Assembly (NCBI RefSeq): GCF_014639655.1
Contig: NZ_BMGB01000001.1
Location: forward strand, 1,132,882-1,196,881
Source of the DNA: Conyzicola nivalis
Lineage (GTDB): Bacteria; Actinomycetota; Actinomycetes; Actinomycetales; Microbacteriaceae
Direction of reading: 5' to 3'
Length of the DNA stretch: 64,000 nucleotides
The notes below the pieces were generated by a model that was not told the DNA's origin, made no database searches, and worked only from the letters and a program-made list of their open reading frames with translations. Shown here one piece after another: positions 1 to 7,740 of the stretch (the stretch's first letter is position 1; the number at the start of each line of letters is the position of its first letter). Both the position numbers and the translations under genes were made by a program.

Positions 1-76
1 GCACCGCGAGGGCTGGGACTCGGAGCTCGACGAACTCGTGGCGTTGCTGGCGGCGTCACCGTCGAGGTCCGCGTGA
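1..76 (+). CDS. SRPBCC (AHSA1-like) protein, C-terminal end only
   Basis: Only the last 24 residues are in the window; the gene begins upstream. The visible tail (REGWDSELDELVALL) matches the tail of the complete SRPBCC protein at 602-1072 (REGWNLELDELVRTL), so this is a paralogue of that START/AHSA1-type ligand-binding fold. Its TGA stop at 74-76 overlaps the GTG start of the following ArsR gene (GTGA), which implies translational coupling. SRPBCC proteins of this group commonly sit beside ArsR regulators; ligand and role are unknown. Confidence 0.75.
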   Translation, partial: HREGWDSELDELVALLAASPSRSA

Positions 77-381
77 CCCTCGTACCCGTGTTTGCCGCAC
101 TGGGCGACGAGACGCGCTGGAGCATCCTCACCGAGCTCGGCAGCGAAGACCTCTCGGCGTCGGCGCTCGCGTTGCGCCTGCCGGTGAGCCGGCAGGCGAT
201 CGCGAAGCACCTGGCAGCGCTGGTCGAGGTCGGACTCGTCGAGGCCGTGCCCGCGGGACGGGAGATACGCTACCGCGCGCTCGGCTCCCGCCTGGGCGAG
301 CTCGCCGCGCAGCTCGAGCAGATCGGCACCGCCTGGGACGCCCGCCTCGCCGCCCTCAAGCGCCTGGCCGAGGGCCGCTAG
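73..381 (+). CDS. ArsR-family winged-helix transcriptional regulator
   Basis: A 102-residue protein with the usual single-domain ArsR layout. The N-terminus (VFAALGDETRWSILTEL) is the ArsR helix-1 pattern, and the recognition region (LPVSRQAIAKHLAALVEVGLV) is followed by the wing (GREIRYRAL). No Cys pair of the classic ArsR/SmtB metal-binding type is present, so it fits the non-metal subgroup found with SRPBCC/AHSA1 proteins. The GTG start at 73 overlaps the stop of the upstream SRPBCC gene. It probably autoregulates this small cluster and senses the same ligand class as its partners, which is inference. Confidence 0.88.
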   Translation: MTLVPVFAALGDETRWSILTELGSEDLSASALALRLPVSRQAIAKHLAALVEVGLVEAVPAGREIRYRALGSRLGELAAQLEQIGTAWDARLAALKRLAEGR

Positions 382-389
382 CCGGGGCC

Positions 390-487
390 TTCGGAAACTC
401 AGGAACCCGCGTCGCCAGGTCTCCGTCGGATCGTGGAACCGCGCGCATCCGCAATGCCGCATCGACCGCGTCTCCTGAATTTCCGAA
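390..487. repeat. 98-bp intergenic repeat, copy 1
   Basis: The element starts with TTCGGAAACTCAGG (390-403) and ends with TCCTGAATTTCCGAA (473-487), which is almost the reverse complement of the start, so the ends are imperfect terminal inverted repeats. A second copy of exactly the same length with identical ends lies at 3256-3353 in the same orientation, while the interior differs. Just after it, ATTCAGGA (495-502) again pairs with TCCTGAAT (473-480). It lies between the ArsR gene and the next SRPBCC gene and contains no gene. Confidence 0.7.
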
Positions 488-601
488 ACTGCTTATTCAG
501 GACGGAGCGGCGGATGTCGCGGCGCCCGCCACCCCGGCGGCGCGGCACCCCGTTGCGCGGGCCGCGCCCGCGGAGGAACCTGTAGGCGATGGGAGGACGC
601 C

Positions 602-1072
602 ATGGCTGACATCGAGGACGGCGCTGTCGTCGACGAGGAGCATTACTCCGTGAGCCGCACCGTGCACGTGCGCACACCGCGCGGCCGGGTCTGGGACGCG
701 ATCACCACGGCGGACGGCATTGCCCGCTGGTTCGGCGACACCGCGAGCCTCGACGAGGCCAGGGTGGGGGCGAGCGGCTCGCTCGGCTGGGAGGACTTCG
801 GCGACTACGCGTTCGTCGTCACGGCGGTGGTCGACGGCTTCCTGTTCGAGTTCCGGTGGGCGAAGGACCCCGGTGTCGACGTGCGGGAGGACAACGCGAC
901 GTCCGTGCGCTTCGTGCTCGCCGACGCGGTCGACGGCACCATCCTCACCGTGGTCGAGAGCGGCTTCGACCTTCTCGCGGGCGACGACGCGGCGCGGCGC
1001 GAGCTGTTGCACGGCAACCGCGAGGGCTGGAATCTCGAGCTCGACGAACTGGTCAGGACGCTCGAGTCGTAA
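602..1072 (+). CDS. SRPBCC-domain (AHSA1-like) protein
   Basis: A 156-residue START-like fold protein of the Aha1-C/AHSA1 group. Typical marks are the early segment VSRTVHVRTPRGRVWDAIT, then GIARWFGD, the strand LFEFRWAKDP, and the amphipathic C-terminal helix after GWNLELDEL. These proteins bind small hydrophobic ligands in a deep cavity; no enzymatic residue can be assigned. The ATG is preceded by a good ribosome-binding site (GGGAGG, 7 nt away). It is a paralogue of the truncated gene at position 1, so ArsR is flanked by two related SRPBCC genes. Its 3' end overlaps the 3' end of convergent pabB by 20 bp. Confidence 0.88.
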   Translation: MADIEDGAVVDEEHYSVSRTVHVRTPRGRVWDAITTADGIARWFGDTASLDEARVGASGSLGWEDFGDYAFVVTAVVDGFLFEFRWAKDPGVDVREDNATSVRFVLADAVDGTILTVVESGFDLLAGDDAARRELLHGNREGWNLELDELVRTLES

Positions 1073-2387
1073 GCACGGCGAGCAGCGCGGCCGCCTTGAG
1101 CTTGACCTCGGCGAGCTCCTCGGCGGGCGCCGAGAGCGCCGTGATGCCGCCTCCGGCGCCGACCGTCGCACCGGCCCGGTCGAGCACGATCGAGCGGATC
1201 ACCATGGCGAGGTCGACGCGTCCGTCCACCCCGAAGTAGCCGAAGGCGCCGGCGTAGATGCCGCGCGCCCTGTCCTCGAGCCGGTCGAGGATGAGGGTCG
1301 CGTTGCGTTTGGGCGCGCCCGTCATCGAGCCCGCCGGGAAGCAGGCCACGACCGCGTCGACGGCGTCGACCCCGGGCGAGAGCCGTCCGCGCACGGTGCT
1401 CACCAGCTGGTGCACCTGCGGGTAGCTCTCGAGCGCGAACAGGCTCGGCACCGTCACCGTGCCGAGCTCGCTCACGCGTCCGATGTCGTTGCGCATCAGG
1501 TCGACGATCATGAGATTCTCGGCGCGTTCCTTGTCGCTCGCGAGGAGTTCGGCCTTGAGAACGTCGTCGTCGGCCGGGTTCGCGCCCCGTGCCCGCGTGC
1601 CCTTGATCGGCTTCGACTCCACGACGCCGTCGGGCGTGACGCTGAGGAACTGCTCGGGCGAGGCGCTGAGGAGGGCGACCCCGCCGATGCGGATCAGCCC
1701 GCCGTGGTGCGCGGGGCTCGACGCGCGCAGCGCCAGGTAGGCGGCGAACGGGTCGGGCCGCACGTCGACCGTCGCCTCGTTCGTGAGACAGAGCTGGTAG
1801 GCGTCGCCCGCGCGGATCGCCGCCTGGCATTCGGCGATGAGTTCGAGGTAGCGGGCGTCGCTCGTGGTCCAGGTCGCCGGCGCATCGGAGGGTGCGTGTA
1901 CGGGCAGCGGACGATCGAGCCCGAGCGCGGTGATCGTCGCGGTACGCCAGTCGGCGAGCTCGCCCTCCCACGACCCGCCGAGCGCGAGCAGGGTGACCTC
2001 GCGGGTGGCATGGTCGAAGGCGAGGGCGCGGTCGGCGAACATCAGGGCCGCGTCGGGGTACCGGCTCGCGCGCGTCGGCGGGGTGCCGAGGGTGACGTCC
2101 CGCAGTCCGTAGCCGAGCCAGCCGACCCACCCGAGCGAGAAACCGGGCCCCGTGTCATCCGCGAACCTGCGCGAGGCGAGATCGGCCCGCAGCTCGTCGA
2201 AGACGTCCGGGCCGCCGATGACCCGCGAGCCGGCGCCGAGGTAGCTGACCCCCGCGCCCTGACCGCTGTCGAGCCAGAAGCTGTTCGGTTCGTCGGCGAG
2301 CAGGCCGGCCCAGGCCCGGTGCGGTTCGATCCAGCGGCCGAGCGGATGACGCAGCACACGTGACGGCGGAAGGTCGGCGTGGCGCAT
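1053..2387 (-). CDS. pabB: Aminodeoxychorismate synthase component I
   Basis: A 444-residue chorismate-binding enzyme that aminates chorismate to 4-amino-4-deoxychorismate on the folate (p-aminobenzoate) branch. The N-terminal Anth_synt_I-type region carries LGWVGWLGYGL. The C-terminal chorismate-binding half has the block GDAYQLCLTNEA, then SPEQFL, the ESKPIKGT motif, VDLMRNDIGRV, the CFPAGSMTGAPK segment and an RSIVL strand. PIKGT rather than the PIAGT typical of TrpE favours PabB over anthranilate synthase. The ATG at 2387 lies 11 bp from the divergent pabC start and has TAAACT six bases upstream, suggesting a leaderless mRNA. No glutaminase (PabA) gene is present in the window. Confidence 0.9.
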   Translation of the reverse strand: MRHADLPPSRVLRHPLGRWIEPHRAWAGLLADEPNSFWLDSGQGAGVSYLGAGSRVIGGPDVFDELRADLASRRFADDTGPGFSLGWVGWLGYGLRDVTLGTPPTRASRYPDAALMFADRALAFDHATREVTLLALGGSWEGELADWRTATITALGLDRPLPVHAPSDAPATWTTSDARYLELIAECQAAIRAGDAYQLCLTNEATVDVRPDPFAAYLALRASSPAHHGGLIRIGGVALLSASPEQFLSVTPDGVVESKPIKGTRARGANPADDDVLKAELLASDKERAENLMIVDLMRNDIGRVSELGTVTVPSLFALESYPQVHQLVSTVRGRLSPGVDAVDAVVACFPAGSMTGAPKRNATLILDRLEDRARGIYAGAFGYFGVDGRVDLAMVIRSIVLDRAGATVGAGGGITALSAPAEELAEVKLKAAALLAVLTTRAS

Positions 2388-2399
2388 ACCCTGAGTTTA
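2387..2399. promoter_or_regulatory. Interlocked divergent leaderless-type promoters pabB/pabC
   Basis: Only 11 bases separate the two start codons. On the plus strand TACCCT (2387-2392) stands six bases before the pabC ATG. On the minus strand TAAACT (complement of 2394-2399) stands six bases before the pabB ATG. Both fit the actinobacterial TAnnnT -10 box at leaderless spacing. Each -10 box overlaps the first bases of the opposite gene, so the two promoters should compete for polymerase. Confidence 0.65.
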
Positions 2400-3178
2400 T
2401 GAGTACGCCGATCGCGCCCACCTCGGCCGTCTACCGCTGGCACGAGGGCGCGTTGCAGTTTCTGGACTATTGCGACATGACCGAGACCACGGTCGAGGCC
2501 GCGGACTCCTGGCTCGTGACCGACGGCCGCACGCTCGCGCTCGACCTGCACCGGTCGCGGTTTCTCGCGGCGGCGCCCGACGGCGCCGCGTTCTGGGACG
2601 CCGCAGTTGCCGCGATCCCCCGCGAGGGCGACTGGTTTCCGCGGGTGGAGCTGCAGTCGCGGCGCGGCTCGCAGCTGTTCGTTCTCCGGCTGCGCAGCGC
2701 GCCGACACTCACCCGCTCCGTCGTCGTCGCTACCCACGCGGGTCCCGACCCGCGCACGCGGCCGACCGTGAAGGGCCCCGACCTGGAGTCGATGCTGCGC
2801 ATCCGCACCGCCGTGCAGCCGCTCGGCGCGGAGGAGGCGGTCATCGTCTCCCCCGACGGTTACGTGGTCGAGGGCGCCTACAGCGCGCTCGTCTGGTGGC
2901 GTGGCGCGATCCTCTGCTCGACGTCGCCCGACCTGCCGCGCATCAACAGCGTCACCGAGCGCTCGCTGCTCGGCATGGCAGGGGCGCTCGGCGTCGAGAC
3001 ATTCCAGGAGGCGGTCACCCCGGCGGAACTCGACGGCTGCGAGGTCTGGGCGCTCAGCGCGCTGCACGGCCCGCGCATCATCACCCGCTGGGTGGACGGA
3101 CCGGAGATGGCCGCGCTGCCCGGCCGCCTCGACCTGTGGCGCACGCGGCTGGCGGTGCTGCGCCGGGAGCTGCCCTAG
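2399..3178 (+). CDS. pabC: Aminodeoxychorismate lyase (class IV aminotransferase fold)
   Basis: A 259-residue PLP enzyme of fold type IV, expected to release pyruvate from aminodeoxychorismate to give p-aminobenzoate, next to divergent pabB. The likely PLP lysine is in TVKGPDLESMLRIR, followed by the block EEAVIVSPDGYVVEGAYSAL with the conserved Glu, and INSVTERSLLG in the phosphate-binding part. The ATG at 2399 is chosen because it has a -10 box at leaderless spacing, whereas an in-frame start at 2360 would lie inside pabB. Class IV members also include D-amino acid and branched-chain aminotransferases, but the pabB neighbour favours PabC. Confidence 0.85.
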   Translation: MSTPIAPTSAVYRWHEGALQFLDYCDMTETTVEAADSWLVTDGRTLALDLHRSRFLAAAPDGAAFWDAAVAAIPREGDWFPRVELQSRRGSQLFVLRLRSAPTLTRSVVVATHAGPDPRTRPTVKGPDLESMLRIRTAVQPLGAEEAVIVSPDGYVVEGAYSALVWWRGAILCSTSPDLPRINSVTERSLLGMAGALGVETFQEAVTPAELDGCEVWALSALHGPRIITRWVDGPEMAALPGRLDLWRTRLAVLRRELP

Positions 3179-3255
3179 GGCACGCGCCGTCCGTCGCGCC
3201 CGCTTGGTTCACGCCCGCCCCCGAGGTGCCTCAGCCGCGTCATCCGCCCCGCCCT

Positions 3256-3353
3256 TTCGGAAACTCAGGCGACGGGGTCGCGTGCGGCAGACGGATGCGC
3301 CAGCTTCCGCGCATCGCCGAAGGTCTCGCGACCAGACTTCCTGAATTTCCGAA
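3256..3353. repeat. 98-bp intergenic repeat, copy 2
   Basis: Starts with TTCGGAAACTCAGG (3256-3269) and ends with TCCTGAATTTCCGAA (3339-3353), the same ends, length and orientation as the copy at 390-487; the interior is only weakly similar. It lies between the convergent ends of pabC and cydC, so the two copies bracket the SRPBCC-pabB-pabC segment. A MITE-like or REP-like element and a structured bidirectional terminator are both possible. No coding sequence is seen inside. Confidence 0.7.
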
Positions 3354-3365
3354 AAAGCGCGCGGC

Positions 3366-5057
3366 TCAGGCGAGGCGCAGGGTGGCGGTCACCAGGGCGC
3401 TGTCGATCGCGGTGTGCGAGATGACGATCACGGCGCGGTCGGCGGCCGCGGCTCCGCGTAGCAGGTCGGCCATCAGGGCGTCCGCCCGGTCGACGTCGAC
3501 GTTGGCGGTCGGCTCGTCGAGCACGAGGATGGGGAACTCGGCGAGCAGGGCCCGGGCGAGGGCGATGCGCTGGGCCTGTCCGCCGGAGACCAGCGAGCCG
3601 CGCTCCCCCACCGGAGAGTCGAGCCCGCCGCGCTCGCGCACCCACTCGTCGAGTCCGACCGACGCGAGCACGGCGTGCAGGTCGTCGTCGGTGGCCCCCT
3701 CGCGGGCGAAGAGCAGGTTCTGCCGGATCGTGTCGTCGAACAGGTGCGGCGACTGCTCGCAGAGTCCGACGATCGTGCGCACCGCGTCGGGGTCGAGCTC
3801 GTGCACGTCGACGCCGCCGAGTGTGTAGCCGCCCTCGTGGTCGAGGAACCGCACGAGCACGTGCGCGAGCGTGGTCTTGCCCACGCCGCTCTCGCCCGTG
3901 ACGAGGAGGCAGTCGCCGGGCGCGACCGTGACCGACACGTTGCGTAGCGCGCGGTCCGCCGCGCCGGGCCAGCGCGCCGAGACGCGGTCGAGCGTGAGGG
4001 TGACGGGGCCGGTCGGCAGGTCGGCGCCCCGTTCGAGCGCGACCGGGATTTCGGATGGCACGGAATCCGGGACCACCTCGGCGATGCGACGCGCGCTCAC
4101 CCGCACCTGACGCCACGCGCCGACGGCGAGCGGCACCATGCCGAACGCCTCGAAGACGGCGATGGGGACGAGCACCACGAGCGCGAGCGCCGGTCCGGTG
4201 ATGTCGCCGGAACCGTGCGCCGGAGCGGCCGCCAGCAGCGCCCCGATCATCGCCGCGCCGCTCAGCAACGAGACGGCCGCGGCCACGACGCCGGCACCGA
4301 GCGCCTGCCGCAGCTGGGCGGACCGCAGGCGCGCGTCGGCCGCGGCGATCGCGGCCTCGCGCTGCCCGGTGACGCCGAACGCCGTGAGCACGTCGAGGCG
4401 GGTCACGAAGTCGAGCACCAGTTGGGCCAGCTCGGCGCGCAGCGGCGCGACGCTGCGGTCGGCTTTCGCGGTGATCCCGCTGTGCACGACGGTGCCGACG
4501 ACCGCGGCGGCGACCAGGGCGACCAGCAGGGTGAGCCCGGCACCCGGCAGGATGATCGAGACGGTGACGACGCTGAGCACCGACACGACCAGCGATGTCG
4601 CGAGCGGCTGCACGACGCGCAGCGGCAGGTCCTGCAGCTGGTCGACGTCGGAGACGAGCCGGGTCAGCAGGTCGCCGCGGCGCGTGCCGCCGAGGCCGTC
4701 GGGCGCGATCGGGATGAGCCGGCGGAAGATCCCGGCGCGCAGGGTGGCGAGCGAGCGGAACGCGGCGTCGTGGGTGACGAGCCGCTCGACGTAGCGGAAG
4801 AACGCGCGGCCGAGCGCGAACGCGCGCACCCCGACGACCGCGAAGCCGAGGAAGAGGATGGGCGGCTGCTCCGAGGCGCGCGTGATGAGCCAGGCCGAGG
4901 TGGCGAGCAGCGCGACGGCGCTGCCCGAGGCGAGAATGCCGAGCAGCAGCCCGGGAACGAACCGTCGCGCGGGCGGTTGCGCGAGCCGCAGCACGCTCGC
5001 CGCGTCGGTGCCGCTCGCGGGAGCGGTTGCCGGAGCAACGTGAGGGGCGGATGTCAC
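3366..5057 (-). CDS. cydC: ABC exporter subunit CydC (cytochrome bd assembly)
   Basis: A 563-residue half-transporter: N-terminal membrane domain to about residue 320, then an ABC ATPase domain with Walker A GESGVGKTT near residue 390, signature VSGGQAQR near 490 and Walker B ILVLDEPTANVD. The FLGFAVVGVRAFALGRAFFRYVERLVTHDAAF segment (read in pieces) is typical of CydC. With CydD it forms the heterodimeric exporter of reduced thiols (cysteine/glutathione in E. coli; the actinobacterial thiol is not known from sequence), required to mature cytochrome bd. Its ATG overlaps the cydD stop by four bases. It is the last gene of cydABDC and ends near the repeat at 3256-3353. Confidence 0.93.
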   Translation of the reverse strand: MTSAPHVAPATAPASGTDAASVLRLAQPPARRFVPGLLLGILASGSAVALLATSAWLITRASEQPPILFLGFAVVGVRAFALGRAFFRYVERLVTHDAAFRSLATLRAGIFRRLIPIAPDGLGGTRRGDLLTRLVSDVDQLQDLPLRVVQPLATSLVVSVLSVVTVSIILPGAGLTLLVALVAAAVVGTVVHSGITAKADRSVAPLRAELAQLVLDFVTRLDVLTAFGVTGQREAAIAAADARLRSAQLRQALGAGVVAAAVSLLSGAAMIGALLAAAPAHGSGDITGPALALVVLVPIAVFEAFGMVPLAVGAWRQVRVSARRIAEVVPDSVPSEIPVALERGADLPTGPVTLTLDRVSARWPGAADRALRNVSVTVAPGDCLLVTGESGVGKTTLAHVLVRFLDHEGGYTLGGVDVHELDPDAVRTIVGLCEQSPHLFDDTIRQNLLFAREGATDDDLHAVLASVGLDEWVRERGGLDSPVGERGSLVSGGQAQRIALARALLAEFPILVLDEPTANVDVDRADALMADLLRGAAAADRAVIVISHTAIDSALVTATLRLA

Positions 5058-6697
5058 GAAGCCACCGCCACTCGGGGGCGCAGCTCGATCACGCTGTCTG
5101 CGGCGTCGAGCAGCGCCGCGCGGTGGCTCACCACGACGACGGCCACGCCGGTGGCCGCGAACCGCTCGAGCCCGAGGATGAGTTCAGCCTCGGTGGCCCG
5201 GTCGAGCGCGGAGCTCGGTTCGTCGAGAATCAGCACGGGGCACGACTGTGCGATGGCCCGGTAGAAGGCGCGCGCGAGCGACACCCGCTGCGCCTGCCCG
5301 CCCGACAGCCCCGAGCCGTTGACGCCGAGCACCTGCGCGGGGTCGACGAGCTCGGCCGCGGCGAAGCGCATGGCCTCACGCACGATCTGCTCGTCGACGA
5401 CGTCTGCCCCGAGTGCGATGTTCTCGGCCACGGTGCCGGCCATCAGCGACGGACGCTGCCCCGACCACGCCACCAGCTCCCGCGCTTCGGCGGGCGTGAG
5501 CGCGGCGCCCCCGTAGGAGACCGTGCCGCTGAACGGCACGAAGCCGAGGATCGCGCCGACGAGCGACGACTTGCCTGCGCCGCTCGGGCCGGCGATCGCC
5601 GTGACCACTCCCGGTTCGAGGCGCACACTCAGCCCGTCGATCACGGTGCGGTCGCCGTAGCGCACGCCGAGATCATCGACCGCGAGGGTGGCGCCCGTCG
5701 CGAGGGGACGAGCCCGGGATGCCGCGGCCGCCGTCAGCGCGGCGGCGTCGAGAATGCCGAACACCTCCTCGGAGGCGGCCACCCCGTCGGCCGCGGCATG
5801 GAACTGGAGGCCGACCTGGCGAAGCGGCAGGTAGGCCTCGGGGGTGAGCAGCAGCACGAACAGGCCGACCGTAAGCGCGAGGGTGCCGTCGACCAGCCGC
5901 AACCCGATCGACACGGCGACGACGGCCACCGAGAGGCTGCCGGCGAGTTCGAGCACGAAGCCGGAGACGAACGAGATGCGCAGCACCGCCATCGTGCGGG
6001 AGCGGTAGTCCTCGGTCACGCCCTCGATGCGCTCAACCTGCCGGTGCTGGCGGCCGAAGATCTTGAGCGTCGAAAGCCCGTCGACGACGTCGAGGAATCC
6101 GCTGGCGAGCCTGTTCAGCGCAGCCCACTGCTTCTTCTGCACGGCCTGGGTCGCCCAGCCGATGAGCACCATGAACAGCGGGATGAGCGGCAGGGTCACG
6201 ATGATGATGATCGCGGTCGCCAGGTCTTGCGTGAGCAGCACGAGCAGCAGCACGGGCGTCGCGATCGCGGTGAGGATGAGCTGCGGCAGGTACTTGGCGA
6301 AGTACCCGTCGAGGGCGTCGAGCCCCTGGGACACGGTCGTGGTGACGCGCGCCGAATTGCGGTCGGCGAGCCACGCAGGGCCCAGCTTCGCGATGGCGGC
6401 GACCACGCGCATCCGCAGTTGGCTCTTGACCCGGGCAGCACCACGCACCGCGAGCACGTCGAGCAGCCAGATGAAGACCGCCCGCGCCACGACGACACCC
6501 GCGAAGGCGGCGAAATCGGTGCCGAGCTGGACCACCGACCGGCCGTCGATGATCCCGACGATGAGAGCGGTCGCGAACCACGCTGCCGCGACGACGGTGA
6601 CCGTCTGGAGGAAGCCGACGACCCCGCCGGCGAGGAGGAACCACCGAGAAGCGGATGCGTACCGGAGCAGCCGCGGATCGATGGGTCCCGCGCTCAT
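5054..6697 (-). CDS. cydD: ABC exporter subunit CydD (cytochrome bd assembly)
   Basis: A 547-residue membrane-plus-ATPase half-transporter, partner of CydC. The N-terminal DPRLLRYASASRWFL start and the LDALDGYFAKYLPQLILTAI segment are CydD hallmarks. Walker A is GPSGAGKSS near residue 370, the signature LSGGQAQRVSLARAF near 470, and Walker B VLILDEPSSALD follows. It lies 12 bases after the cydB stop and overlaps cydC by ATGA. A TACGGT box six bases before its ATG, directly abutting the cydB stop, suggests a second, leaderless transcription start for cydDC inside the operon. Confidence 0.93.
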   Translation of the reverse strand: MSAGPIDPRLLRYASASRWFLLAGGVVGFLQTVTVVAAAWFATALIVGIIDGRSVVQLGTDFAAFAGVVVARAVFIWLLDVLAVRGAARVKSQLRMRVVAAIAKLGPAWLADRNSARVTTTVSQGLDALDGYFAKYLPQLILTAIATPVLLLVLLTQDLATAIIIIVTLPLIPLFMVLIGWATQAVQKKQWAALNRLASGFLDVVDGLSTLKIFGRQHRQVERIEGVTEDYRSRTMAVLRISFVSGFVLELAGSLSVAVVAVSIGLRLVDGTLALTVGLFVLLLTPEAYLPLRQVGLQFHAAADGVAASEEVFGILDAAALTAAAASRARPLATGATLAVDDLGVRYGDRTVIDGLSVRLEPGVVTAIAGPSGAGKSSLVGAILGFVPFSGTVSYGGAALTPAEARELVAWSGQRPSLMAGTVAENIALGADVVDEQIVREAMRFAAAELVDPAQVLGVNGSGLSGGQAQRVSLARAFYRAIAQSCPVLILDEPSSALDRATEAELILGLERFAATGVAVVVVSHRAALLDAADSVIELRPRVAVAS

Positions 6698-6703
6698 TCA
6701 GCC

Positions 6704-6709
6704 ACCGTA
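6704..6709 (-). promoter_or_regulatory. Candidate internal -10 box for cydDC
   Basis: On the minus strand TACGGT is immediately after the cydB TGA and six bases before the cydD ATG, the same TAnnnT-N6-ATG geometry seen at many starts in this window. It would let the assembly exporter be expressed separately from the oxidase subunits. No clear -35 was identified. Confidence 0.45.
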
Positions 6710-7726
6710 TCAGTGGGCGGAGGTGAGGATCGCCTCGCGCGTGATGCGCTTGCGGAACACCCAGTAGGTCCACGCCTGGTAGGCCAGGATGAGCGGCAAC
6801 GAGATGCCGGCCACCCAGGTCATGAGGTTGAGCGTGTACGGCGTGCTCGAGGCGCTCTCGATGGTGAGCCCGTTCGCGGGGTCGTTGCTCGCGGGCATCA
6901 CGTTCGGGAACAGGGCCGAGAGGATCGTGCCCACGGCGAGCACGATCGTGAGCGCGATGGCGGCGAAGGCGTAGCCCTCGCGGCCCACCGCGTTGAACAG
7001 CCACGAGGCGATGAGCGCGACCGCCGCGCCGAGCGCGAGGGTGAGGATGAGCCAGAGCTGCGGCGAATCGAGGTGCTGGAAGATGGTCCAGCCGAGGAAG
7101 AGTGCCGCGACGAGGATCGCGACCGCTCCGGACCTACGGGCGAGCGCCTGCGCGCGTTCGCGCATGTCGCCGGTGGTCTTGAGCGAGACGAACACCACCC
7201 CGTGGGTGAAGAAGAGCAGCAGGGTGGTCAGGCCGCCGAGCAGCCCGTAGGGGTTGAGCAGGGTGAGCAGGTTGCCGGTGAAGTTGTTGTCGGCGTCCAT
7301 CGGCACACCCTGGATGAGGTTGGCGAAGGCGACGCCCCAGAGCAGGGCGGGCACCACGGAGCCGACGAAGATCATGCGGTCGAACCACTTCGTCCACTCG
7401 CGGCCCTTGTTCTGGTGGCGGTACTCGAACGAGACGCCGCGCAGGATGAGGGCGACGAGGATGAGGAACAGCGCCAGGTAGAAGCCGCTGAACATGCTGG
7501 CGTACCACTCGGGGAAGGCGGCAAACATCGCGGCGCCCGCGACGATGAGCCAGGTCTCGTTGAGGTCCCAGATCGGGCCGATGGTGTTGATCAGCACGCG
7601 GCGGTCGGTGTCGTCCTTGCCGAGGAACGGGAGGCTCATGCCCACGCCGAAGTCGAATCCGTCGAGCACGAAGTACCCGATGAAGAAGAAGCCGACGATG
7701 AAAAACCAGAGGTATGCGAGGTCCAT
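6710..7726 (-). CDS. cydB: Cytochrome bd ubiquinol/menaquinol oxidase subunit II
   Basis: A 338-residue polytopic membrane protein. The N-terminus MDLAYLWFFIVGFFFIGYF, then the LDGFDFGVGMSLPFL stretch and GPIWDLNETWLI, are diagnostic CydB motifs, followed by GVSFEYRH. Together with CydA it forms the oxygen-reducing bd oxidase in the plasma membrane, used at low oxygen or under stress. The ATG at 7726 is preceded by AAGGGA at suitable distance and lies 14 bases after the cydA stop. Any longer reading upstream would run into cydA out of frame. Confidence 0.95.
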   Translation of the reverse strand: MDLAYLWFFIVGFFFIGYFVLDGFDFGVGMSLPFLGKDDTDRRVLINTIGPIWDLNETWLIVAGAAMFAAFPEWYASMFSGFYLALFLILVALILRGVSFEYRHQNKGREWTKWFDRMIFVGSVVPALLWGVAFANLIQGVPMDADNNFTGNLLTLLNPYGLLGGLTTLLLFFTHGVVFVSLKTTGDMRERAQALARRSGAVAILVAALFLGWTIFQHLDSPQLWLILTLALGAAVALIASWLFNAVGREGYAFAAIALTIVLAVGTILSALFPNVMPASNDPANGLTIESASSTPYTLNLMTWVAGISLPLILAYQAWTYWVFRKRITREAILTSAH

Positions 7727-7740
7727 GGTGTTTATGTCCC

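Noticed and set aside
720-2363. Long plus-strand open frame opposite pabB
   Set aside because: It is the GC-rich shadow of pabB; its protein is Arg/Ala/Gly-rich with no family motif and it overlaps two genes with clear motifs.
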